A DNA stretch of 64,000 nucleotides from contig PPXM03000002.1 of the NCBI GenBank assembly GCA_003707065.3, positions 1,774,900 through 1,838,899 of the forward strand, in the 5' to 3' direction. Every line of letters starts with the position of its first letter. Within the stretch, counting starts at the first letter, position 1. The DNA is from Trigonopsis variabilis. Taxonomy: Eukaryota > Ascomycota > Trigonopsidomycetes > Trigonopsidales > Trigonopsidaceae. Below are positions 53,876 through 64,000 of the stretch, one piece after another. Position numbers and translations under genes: made by a program. The notes under the pieces are model-generated. The model saw only the letters and a program-made list of their open reading frames with translations. It ran no database searches and had not been told where the DNA came from.

Positions 53876-54269
53876 TAAGTTCGAATTGTTGTCGCTAGGG
53901 ATGCGTCCTGCTATACTGAATTATGGTGACAAAGCAATGACTCGACGCCTTCTCTGGCAGCCTCGCAGAGGATCAATGGAGAGAGGAATCATGTTGGATC
54001 ATTCCGATGGAAATTAGGTGAAGCTTGGCCATTCACTCGAAATGTTGATATGTATACTACTTGTAAATAGTACGGCTCTTGAATCCATCCGTTGGACTAT
54101 AAAATAAAAGTCACTACTTATCATATCATTACTGCCCAAGTTAATCCCGAGTCTATCAAGCGATTGTCTTGGTTCAGTTACTTACGGAGATGAGGAAGTC
54201 GTGAAGACGTTACTAACAAAATTTGATGTAACGGCCAGGAGCAGTTTTTCCCTTTCATCTTTGCCTTAA
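53876..54269. other. Spacer between MTG2 and BFR1
   Basis: 394 bp; no gene, repeat or RNA seen. A TTTTCCCTTTC pyrimidine stretch just before the BFR1 ATG is the likely leader. Confidence 0.5.
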
Positions 54270-55608
54270 ATGACAGAGACGACCAAGAGACCCGAGCGTC
54301 CTAATCAAACTCAGTTCAATACGGAAGATGCGCAACTAACTGAAAAGCTAGAGGCTATTCAGCAGGAACAGAAGACTGTTCGAGATAGACTGAATTCATT
54401 TGCCAGGAACTCCCCTCGAGACCAAGAGATGACAAATCTGCAGAATGATATCAAATCCATCATGGCAAAGCAGGCGGAAGCAAGAAATGCCAAGAAAAAG
54501 ATCTGGGATCAGATTCAAGCTCGTGAAGATGCTATCAAACGGTCTACTCGAGATCTCCAGAGTGCCAAGCAGAAACTTGGTTTCAAGTCTGCTTCTGAGT
54601 TGGATCGCCATATCCAGGAACTAGAAGACGAAGTTGCTTCTGGAAAGTTAAAGCTTGTAGATGAACGGAGAATTCTATCCGAGATTTCTTCTTTGAAGAA
54701 AGGTCGCCGCGCCTTTACGTCTTTTGCCGAGACTCAGGCTTCAATTGATGCCGAACAAGCTCAAATCAAAGAGCTCAAGGCAAAGACCGAGGATCCTGAG
54801 AGTCGAGAGAGGAGCAAACGATTCCAGGAGATCACAGCGCGTCTTGATGTTCTACGATCGCAGAACCGGGAGATTGCTGGAAGCCGCAACAAGATCAAGT
54901 CACAATTGGATAAGCTTCAAGAGCAGCGAAACGAAGCTTATCAAGCTCGAAAGGAACTTAGAGATACTTACTATACTCAAAAGAAGGCCTATGATAAATT
55001 TGAACAGGAGGAACGAGCTAGACGCCGAGAACAGCAACGATTAGAACGAGAAGAACAAGAAAAGGCTAAGCGTCGTGCTCGAGCTTCTGAGCGACTCGAG
55101 GAGGCTGCTCAGCCTGCTTTTGCTTCTCAGATTTCGAAAGCAGAGAATCTGCTTTCGTTCTTTAGCAGCAATTCCACCGCGAAGAGTCAAAAAGAAGATA
55201 AGCCAGTCGCTGAGATTGCTGCTCCAGAAGGTATGAAAGTGCTCAAAAAGGATGATGATCTTGGATTCTTTGGCGGCCAGGCTCCGAAATCCAAAAAGAC
55301 TAGAAAGGTTCAACCCGAAAAATTTGCTCTTACTGTGGAAGTTGTTGGACAATTGGCCGAGCTTGGTCTTCAAGCTCCTCTCAACAAAGACGAAGTTCCT
55401 TCGGTTGTCGAGAAACTCCAGACCAAGATCAAATGGTACAAAGAAAATGAAGACCGCGTTACAAAAGAGGTGAGTTGACTATCTTGACTAGATATCTTAC
55501 AACTAGAACATTGAGAAAGCGAAGGCTGAATTAGCCAAACTTGAGGTTTCTGACCCCCAAAAGGAGGGAGAGTCGGAGGCCAAGGCCGTTGAGCCCGTCA
55601 ACGCCTAG
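54270..55608 (+). CDS. BFR1: Bfr1, mRNP- and ER-associated coiled-coil protein
   Basis: Two exons, 54270-55469 and 55507-55608, with a 37-bp intron (55470-55506); 433 residues (yeast Bfr1, 470). Almost all of the first 300 residues are charged coiled coil (RPNQTQFNTEDAQLTEKLEA, RSTRDLQSAKQKLGFKSASE), the arrangement typical of Bfr1. Exon 2 adds NIEKAKAELAKLEVSDPQKE and an acidic end. Bfr1 associates with polysome-bound mRNAs at the ER and influences secretion and nuclear segregation. The last exon is short and would be missed without splicing. Confidence 0.9.
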
Positions 55609-55778
55609 ATACAGCAAAAAGTTTGTTTCGTACATGAATGTTGATGTTAACCAGATGGACAACGCCTCTACATCCAACTCCGTAACACTGTCCACTTGAC
55701 TTCAACACGCTCGTCCTCCGCTTCAGTTAATTCTTAGATTTTCCGTTCTTCGTAATGGTAAGCAAGGAGCGACGTCAT

Positions 55779-55784
55779 CACGTG
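55779..55784. promoter_or_regulatory. TCACGTGA element upstream of CDC45
   Basis: ATCACGTGAT is a perfect 10-bp palindrome with CACGTG at its centre, 82 bp before the CDC45 ATG. An ACGCGT (MCB-like) also occurs inside the first codons (55881), which would suit G1/S control. Confidence 0.5.
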
Positions 55785-55865
55785 ATACCGTCGCGCATTT
55801 CTACCTGTTCGCGTTACATTTCAACGCTCGAATAAGTAGGCTCGGTGACACGAGTCTAGCAAGCT

Positions 55866-57800
55866 ATGCTAGTGACGAATGACGCGTTTGGAGAGACTTA
55901 CAATAAAATCCAGGCATCTGCAGTATCTCATTCAGTTTGCAAGGTAGCGATTTTCATCTCGTGTCTAGACGTGGACGCGCTCTGTGCAGGCAAGATCCTC
56001 AGCCGGCAGCTGAAAAAGGACTTGGTCCCTCATAAAATATGCCCTGTCACTGGATATAAAGAATTGAAATCGATATTCACTAGCCTCGACGATCAAGTCA
56101 CAAGTATAATTTTCCTCGGTTGTGGAGCACTGGTGAATCTGAGCAGCTATCTAGGTCTGGCTCAAGATGACGATAAGAAGTTATATATTTTCGATAGTCA
56201 CCGTCCATGGAATCTAGATAATTTATTCGGAAATGATAATATAGTCTGTTTTGATGATACCGATCAGATGGAAGAATTAGAGGAACCTCAGGAAGCATAT
56301 AACACGTTGAACGAGATGGGTATTGGTGCAGACAGCGATAGTGAACAAGACAGTGAGAGTGAGAGTGAAAGTGAGGACGAGCACGAGGCTGATGAATTGA
56401 ATGACGGCGATGAAACAGATCGAGACGAGGAAGAAAAGGAAGAAGAAGAGATAGGAGCATCAGGGGTGAAACGAAGATTATCCAAAGATATTGATGACCG
56501 ATCGAACAAAAGGCAGAGACAAGAATACCGGCGACTCAAACGTCGATACCAAGAGGTATTGGACCAATACTATAATGAAGGCCATAGTCTGAGCACTTCC
56601 ATGTCTGCGCAGATGTATCTTTTACTTAGTACAATTGGCGAGACTTGCTGTGACAGCTTATGGTTGAGTATCGTTGGTACTTCCTTCTTAGACCTCTCCT
56701 TTCCGCATATTTCGAAACGATGGTACCCTCTCTTCAAGGATGAAGCTCTCCGTTTGAATCCAAATGCTAATCCTCATGAAAGACAGTTGAATGCTGCTGA
56801 CGATTTCACCATTCTGGAAGAACCAGATTATCGGCTCTTTCTCTTGCGACATTCTACTCTCTACCAAAGCATCTTGCAATCTACCTATCTCTCGTCTAGA
56901 TTAAAACTGTGGTCCGAACACGGCCGAAGGGATCTTCGGAAAATGCTCGCAAAAATGGGTATCTCTCTTCAGGAAGCCAACCAAAAATGGATTCATATGG
57001 ATATCGAGCTGAAGAGGTCACTTCAACCGCGATTCGAAAAGGTCATGGCTCTCTTTGGTATTGAAGAGCTGATCTGTCCAACCCTGGTAAGAAAGTTTGG
57101 TTTCCAAGGAACTTTGGCCGCAGTGGATTGCGCGCAAGCTATTAGTTCTTTATTGCAACAGGGGAAAGAATTCGAGCCTACGGGAAAAGAAAATGTCCCT
57201 GATGATTATGAGGGCAAGAAATATGATCTATGGGTTGACCATTTTTGGATTGGCTGGGACGCATTGGATGAGTAAGTATCTGCCCAAAGACAGACTCTGA
57301 CCTCTAGTTTACGAATCTTACGCCAAGGTATCCGTCGTGCTCTCGAGCTCCAACAAGCTGTGGTGAGAACGGGATCACTACTGTTCGAGAAACGAGAAAT
57401 TCGTAGACTTCGTGCTTTTCGTCTGGCCGTCTTGAAGGACGGAGCCGACCTCGATCTTTTCCGAAACCCAATAGCCCTTATGCGGCTGGCGTCATGGATT
57501 AACGAGGGCTGCCAGGAGCATGACTCGAATGACAAACCACTGGTCATGGCATCGCTCGATACGGAGGCTGATACTTACCTCGTCATAGGAATGGCTCATA
57601 ACGCGTCCCAGTGGTACAGTGACCTCGCTGATGTTAATGCACAAAGTTTCAAGACTCCTTTCGGAGTTGCCTTTCAGACAGTCGCGCAACAGATCCGCGC
57701 TCGAGTCCGGATTGACAACTTCGACTCGTCCATTGTCGAGGTCCGACGAGCCGACCTATCATCATTTCTTGAAGCCCTCATGTTGAGTGGAATCGTCTAG
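55866..57800 (+). CDS. CDC45: Cdc45 replication initiation factor (CMG helicase subunit)
   Basis: Two exons, 55866-57271 and 57308-57800, with a 36-bp intron (57272-57307); 632 residues, normal for Cdc45. Family landmarks: FISCLDVDALCAGKILSRQL, SHRPWNLDNLF, a long acidic insertion (SDSEQDSESESESEDEHEAD onwards), YYNEGHSLSTSMSAQMYLLL, LKLWSEHGRRDLRKMLAKMG, and in exon 2 PFGVAFQTVAQQIRARVRID. The DHH-like fold has lost nuclease residues in the family. Cdc45 joins Mcm2-7 and GINS to form the replicative helicase. It converges with BLM10 (154-bp gap). Confidence 0.97.
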
Positions 57801-57954
57801 ATAAGATGGATGTACATTATGATTGGTTAGGTTTTCTAGTGATCTTTTTACAGCAGTAGCAGACATGTCCAAAAAAGGACTTTCAATACTCCAACTCAGG
57901 TGATTAACGTAAATCAGCATCACTCGTGGTATCATTTTTTGTCGATCGTACACT

Positions 57955-60900
57955 CTATCCGTAGTAATTATAACCCGATAATCCTTCGAGATCTTCCAAT
58001 TCATCCGAAGTGAAGATCAATCTATCCATCCTCCATGTATCTTCGCGATTCATTCGGAAATTTGATAGCGTTTCTTTTACGCTGTTCCCAATCATACCTT
58101 CCGGCCGAGAGGCATATTTGCTGACAATGAGAAGGATCTTAGGAATCCAGCTGGGAAGAGGAGTGGTGAACGAGAAAGCCGAAATTAGAGAGCAAAGGGC
58201 AAGGATGCCAGAATGAACCCTAAAGATAACTTGATCTTCCACATTCCTTCGACCTCGCCGACGAGGTAGGATGTTGTCATCAAGAACTTTGGTATAATGT
58301 TCGATTATGTAAGTGACTATCTCGTTCTTCTGCGCCGTCGGCACGGAGTTTATGACCCCCGAAAGCTGGTCCTTGGCCGAAATCCGTACTTCATAATGAG
58401 AACTTTCGAGGGAGGTGAAGAAATAAGTCAATAACTTTTGCTGATCGTTTGGTTTGAGCAAGAAAATGTGTCGCACCCAGAGCATATGAGCCAGATCCAG
58501 TAGTAGAACGTGCTGACGCCAGATAATATCAGGTCCAGAGGCAAGACACACCAAGGAATTTACCGTTTGGGACAGCAGCTCCGGACAAGTGATAGTTTGG
58601 ACAAATACAGAGTATAGCTGCAAAATCATCGAATCAGCTAAGCTTTCATCTTCTCGGACTTCAAGAACCAATAGGCAAGTGCGTAAGAGCCCTTTAGGAA
58701 TGAGCGTCGTGATCAATCCTGAAAGGACAGTAGAATTTACATAATCAAGGAAGAGCCACAGTGTCTCTCCAGCCTTGGCCAGCGAGGTACTTTCAATCGA
58801 TCCAGCAGCGCGACTATTCTTCCGATCTATGCTCCATTGCTCAAACTTCTGGAAAAGAATATCCATAAACTTATCAAGAGGGGGATACTTCGAATGGAAA
58901 TATCGCCCTACTCCATTATCCACTTTAGCGTTATCCTTAATAAATTCTTCAGGGCTTGAGTATCCCTCGACATAAGTATTCATAAAGATTTGACTAAAGA
59001 TCTTGGCCACCTGCTCACGTTCTTCTAAATAGGAGTTAGCATTTGAATAAGATATATAATTGAACTTACTTTGATAGGGACTGTCGAAGTAATCAATGAG
59101 CTTGATTAAGATATGGTCTGGGAGCTGTAAATGCCACTTATATTGGGAGACCACTGAATGGACCAGGGAAATCTTCCAAACCGCATCAGGCTCATTAGCT
59201 TCGACTGCTGCTTCAAAGCTCATGATCTTATTGTAAAGCTTAGGCATAACGCCAACAATTTCCAATTTGCAAATCGATGAAATCAAATTGCTCCATGATT
59301 CAACGACATCCTGGTTCAATAAATGTCCCTCAAATACTTTATTCACCATTGAATAGACAAACGCATGGATTTTTTCGATTTCCTTGGGTTCAACCAAAGG
59401 TGTGTTACTCACCAGACCTAGTAACATTTCACACACGACTCGATGATTTTCTTTCTTGCTGCCATCTCCTAGTGTAGACTCGATCACGTCACAAATTTCC
59501 TCCCATGTCAGTTGGGAATAACCCTGAAAAAATAGGGTAAACAAATCACTGTAACAATAGGCAACCTCCATTCTGAATGGATCCTCATATTCCAGCTCTT
59601 CCAACATTAGTTTCGTATAAGATTCAACTGCATCCTTCGTAAAGCGGCTTTTAAGCACCAAATACACGCTCTCATCCTGTTCATCAACCTTTGGAAAAGA
59701 GGTTTTGGGGTTTCTGTAATTCCGCAGCCAGATTTTCTTCGGCCAGCATAGCCAACCTGAGCTCGAATAATAATAAAAGCACGGCGACGGATGAATTTTT
59801 CCTTTCTCCCCTAAAATTTCATCTATTTTATTTTCATCTCCATTAATATCCTCCTCGTAAATCGACTTGTAATAAATCTTTCGGTCATAGAACTTCCCAA
59901 TATCGTATCCTGATAAACCCCTCATCATAATCATATGAAGAAACCTATTTATAGCTTGTTCCGCAGCTCGTTGAGGAATATTTTCAAACAACATATCAGC
60001 AACTGTACCGGCCATTTCAGGAGAAACAGTGACGTCGGGCGTCCCAAACAAACTCTGCAGCCACAGTAGAATATACAAGCGTACATCAATCGAATACACA
60101 TCAGAACGCAAAATATCCCCGAGGACCTTTTGCAATTCCTCGTAACTTTTATCTTGCTCTGTTCTCTGCGTCTGTCCGAGAAGATTGAATCTCAGAATGG
60201 CCTGATCAAGAGCTCGATGATTTCCATCAACGACTTGGTCCAAAACAGAACTGCATGCTATACCTCTTCGATACCTACTCGGGAGACTAGAATTGATCAA
60301 TCTGACCATAGCAGTCGTCATGGCACTTTGCAAGATCCGATTGTCGTTACCCACGACTTTGACAAGGCTCTCAACGTAAGAAGACAACAAATGAGAGTGC
60401 AGAAATAACGTAGAAAGTAATATCCCGGATAAAATGATTAAGGGCGATTCCATAACGTCTGTGTCATTCTCTCTAGTGGCCTTCTTTAATGCAGCAACCA
60501 ACCAATAGCATGTGATGATATTGGACTTGAAGTACCCTCGACAAGCTTCTGACAAGGCAACCCGACTAAACCATCGTACGGTTTGAAACGGGGAGACTAT
60601 AGCTCCCATTAGATCATAGAGTATCGCGCGCTCCAAGTCAGTCATTTTCCTGATAAAATTCGTGGCGCGCTGTCGTTCTGTTTGATAGCTTATTGCTCGT
60701 CTAATGAGAGACCGCCGAGGAAGAGCTTTTTTTCTTCCCGGTTGACCAAATATTTTCTTGTCATTTCGATACTGAGTAGATGGATCTATCCCCGAAAGCC
60801 CAAATGCGTCTATTTCGCCGTTATCAGATAACCAACCCGATAAAGCATAGCATAAATCTACCATAGCTGAAGCATTCTGCGTGTTCTTTGCAAAGTCTGT

Positions 60901-63838
60901 GTATACTTCATGTAGGGTCAATCCAAGGGAGCATCGTGTCTTGACCATTTCAATGTACTGAGGCTGTCTCCTTTTAGCAGGGTCAGCGAAGTATCTTCCA
61001 GCTGGATGACGTTTTGCACGAGCAAACTCATCAAGGAAGGCATATTCTTCTCGCAACGAAATACCACCATCTTCAACAGCTTCGGATTCAAATACCTTTT
61101 CATAATTCTCTCCGTAAACATAATTAATACTCAACGACATGGACGGCAACTTCCAATCACATCCTGCCCTTTGTGCGTCCTCCTCTTGATCCCATTCAAA
61201 TAACAGTGATGTGGATGCAATCAAAGCCAAAGAATAAGTTATTTGAGCTCTTAAATCGTCGATTTTATTCTTATCACTGGATCCTTGTCGAATGTCGGCC
61301 AAACTAGACTTGATGCGATCAATCGTCATATTACCCAGAGAGATAAATTGATCTATACCAAATCCAACGCTTTGATCACTAGGTACAAACCAATCAACCA
61401 CGAGATCCTGAGGGTTAAAATTAGATCCCCAATCATCCAATCCATATTTCTCCCCAGGATTTTTCATCCCGACATCGTTTGTGGCAATCTTGACGGAGCA
61501 AGAAATCAAGGACTTAATTACCGGAGTAACATATCGCGCCAGAGATCCATTAATATTAGTCATCATGCATTTGATTAAACAGGAAAGATCTTCCTGGAAC
61601 TGACAAATAGTCGGTCCAGCGACTGACAAGACACCAGAAAGGATGATCGAATACCACACAAACAGTTTGTCATGGGGCAAAATATCAGTAAAAGATGAAT
61701 AAACTGATCCGGCTTTATTCTCTCTAATTTCATAAAGAATCTTGTCAACTAATAACGGAATGAGTTTCGGAGCCACTAGTTTATTGTCAGCTTTGGTCAA
61801 TGCTGCTGCCATAGACGCGATAACGTCAGTCCGCTCAGAAGTAATATGAGTGGTTATAAAGTCAATAAATCTATCAGTCGCATTCTCTAGTAGTTCGGTA
61901 GGTAAAATGGGAGCAAAATGGTCGATGATAAGAGGAATAGATTTATCGAGTCCTTCATCCTCATTAGAAGAGTGAGATGAGACAATAATTCTCTTGGACT
62001 GCTTGGAGTTCAGTAAATTTTCCAACACCTCAAATATTCGATCCAATAAGGCAGTCACAAACAGAGGCAAAGATGCAATAGAAGACAGTAGAACTTGAGT
62101 CAAAGCCTGAGGATCGTTAAGATCTGACAAGAATAGTTGAGGACTGTTAATCACTTCTTCTTCAGAAGTGTGAACTAATAGTTCCATATGATTTTCTACC
62201 CATTCCATGGCTAAACTTGTATCATGATCCTCCCACGGTCCCAGATCCTTGAACGAAATAAATAAAAATAAATTAGATAAGATCGAGACAGTTCTACTGG
62301 TCTTAGGAGGATCATTAACATCAATCCCTGGAAGGCAAAATCCAAGAAGTGTAGTGATATGATTCCTGTAGACGGGATGTTTGGCCAATTCTCGACAGAG
62401 ATGGATCAATAATGTCTGAGAAGCCACAGTGCGATCTGTTTCTTCAAACCCCTGTAGAGATGGATATATTAATTTCAATGATAAGGGTAGAATCAGATCA
62501 GGTTCAATTTGGGCCAGATAACCGATTGATTTGACATATAACTTTGATGAGGAAGAATTTTTGGAATGGATTCCCATAAACAGTGGTTTGATTAATAATT
62601 TTGCAAACTTGGTTGCCAATTCTTTACTCAATCGGCGGTCCTGAGGCGATTTTAGTAAAACTTGTTCTTCTCGGTTCCAGCGATCAACAAAACCTCTAAC
62701 TAAATGATATATAAAAGTACACAGATATTCTTCACCTGATTCATTATCAATAGAAGGATGGAAATATATCTCCAAGGATTGCAGAAGTTCTGATAGCCGC
62801 GAAAGTGTAGAAGTTTCCTCAGTCAGACAGTAGTCCGAAAGCGAGTAAATAAATAAAGAGGGGATTAAAGAGGCATGGTCAGAGGAGTTTCCATCAATAT
62901 AAACATTAGTAGCCACCACAGGAAAGGAAAAGGATCTTTGCAGGATATTATATATAATGTCCATCTGCTGGCTTGTCCAGATACCGTTAGGACCAAAGGA
63001 AATATTATTACAACATAGCGTTTTCTTCGAGATTTTCGAAAATAATGCCAAGATCTGATCATCAAACGTTCCACTAGTACAAGTCAGGTTAATCAAATGA
63101 AAAATGCTGGGAATCCAATTGCTAGGAAAGCTAGCATCGTCCATGTCATCCGATGTTATGAAGAATGCCTCAATGATTGAGAATAATTTATATGAAACAT
63201 AATCATCAGCAGAATATTTAGGAAAAAAATCGTCCACGATCTCTCTAAATGCCTTTGCGTCGAAGAACGGCGCCACTTTCCGTGCAAGAGTGATAAGATT
63301 TTTGAGCGTAAAGGGGATATCGTCCGATGAATAGATCCCGCTGGCATTCTCAACGCCTATTATGGCATTCAATGTATCCACGAATAAGTTATGATCGAGT
63401 TTAACTAACCCTCGCACTTCTCGTGGCTTCCTGTATGAAGTGTCAATACTCCTTCATGAACTTTCTCTGACTGACTTACCTAGACAAGCGCTTCAACATG
63501 TTGAAACATTTAAATGCAACATTATTAGAAATGGTTCGGTTCAAGCATAATTCATAATAAATCTGGATCAATTCCGCCCGCAGAAGAGGCGGCAGTCGAA
63601 ATTTCAACTGGAACCAGGCATTTAATTCAGTATCAACAAACTCCAGTTTACTTTCTGCAATCGGATCAGATCGTATGCAAATGTATAACTGGTTAATGAT
63701 TGCAGCTAAATGGTTGATTTGATCTGCTCGACTCTCCACTGTATATGGGAGGACTCGTTCATATGGAAAGGTATGGACACGATCCGATGGATCCATTTTC
63801 AACAGGACATCGGCTGTCGCTTTCCTTGCTTCTTCCAT
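57955..63838 (-). CDS. BLM10: Blm10 / PA200 proteasome activator
   Basis: Two exons, 63838-63480 and 63430-57955, with a 49-bp intron (63431-63479); 1944 residues, between human PA200 (1843) and yeast Blm10 (2143). Exon 1 begins MEEARKATADVLLKMDPSDR and includes YTVESRADQINHLAAIINQL. The rest is HEAT-like repeats with the Blm10 central signature (FYYYSSSGWLCWPKKIWLRN, SWEEICDVIESTLGDGS-like) and ends GYNYYG. The C-terminal Tyr-Tyr-X matches the HbYX motif with which Blm10/PA200 docks in the alpha-ring pocket and opens the 20S gate. It acts in nuclear proteasome function. The ATG at 63838 is the first in frame. Confidence 0.95.
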
Positions 63839-64000
63839 CTTGAAGTCGAAACTTTCTTGCCGTTTGGAAAACTGTCACCGACCGAAAAGCACTCGCACTG
63901 TCGGGCAACGCCTAGGTGGACGGGTCCGTGCAGCGTTACTTGGACGGGTTTGGACACTCTTGTAGCGGTATAGCAGAACACTATGTTCGACTTAATCTAG

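Noticed and set aside
1-64000. Transposons, CRISPR arrays, rRNA or bacterial-type operons
   Set aside because: No transposase, reverse transcriptase, long terminal repeats, spaced direct repeats or rRNA sequence was found; gene structure is eukaryotic throughout.

Overview
The window is a compact fungal nuclear genome segment, almost certainly from an ascomycete. Evidence: a GT/AG intron set with a (T)CTAAC branch site, a full-length FKS1 glucan synthase, a GH72-X8 glucanosyltransferase, BFR1, BLM10, and a CBS-PB1 protein. CTG encodes Leu at conserved positions (for example in the Walker A region of VPS4) and all three stop codons are used, so this is not a CUG-Ser yeast. A NoxR/p67phox homologue, a cytochrome b5-fused sphingolipid-type desaturase and a CUE-AlkB-GRF protein point away from budding yeasts such as Saccharomyces. 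An early-diverging lineage such as Taphrinomycotina is my guess, not a demonstrated placement.

I support 28 protein-coding genes. Fifteen of them need splicing, and I resolved 20 coding introns by joining reading frames to conserved protein sequence. Fourteen introns are only 32-49 bp; the others are 80-337 bp and are mostly near gene 5' ends.

Layout. 1-1920 has no gene. 1921-5042: a NoxR-like NADPH oxidase regulator and a conserved-looking acidic protein. 5397-10220 (minus): RER1 and a large three-exon Ser-rich cell-surface protein. 10221-13523: gene-poor, with one small ORF. 13524-18689 (plus): DAG-kinase-like protein, membrane-anchored RNase T2, aldo-keto reductase, SEN15. 18790-22837 (minus): STU2/XMAP215 and RPS26, separated by a hairpin-bearing spacer. 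23595-26754 (plus): CBS-PB1 protein and a small secreted protein. 26852-32179: SURF6/RRP14 and KAP121 (divergent). 32356-38550 (minus): b5-desaturase, VPS4 and a GAS/GEL glucanosyltransferase. 40857-46613: FKS1, head-to-head with GAS/GEL across 2.3 kb. 47084-53875: tubulin cofactor A, CUE-AlkB-GRF dioxygenase, two unknown proteins, CCDC124/LSO2 and the mitochondrial Obg GTPase MTG2 (divergent). 54270-63838: BFR1, CDC45 and BLM10/PA200.

Functional themes are mainly housekeeping: secretion and endosomal traffic (RER1, VPS4, BFR1), ribosomes (RPS26, SURF6, CCDC124, MTG2), microtubules (STU2, TBCA), replication and repair (CDC45, AlkB) and cell wall (FKS1, GAS, the Ser-rich protein). The most notable observations are the divergent glucan synthase/glucanosyltransferase pair, a NoxR reduced to its TPR/activation part, the multi-module surface protein hidden by two tiny introns, the ultrashort introns, and a CACGTG element close upstream of six or more starts. 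I see no transposon, tRNA, rRNA or CRISPR array.
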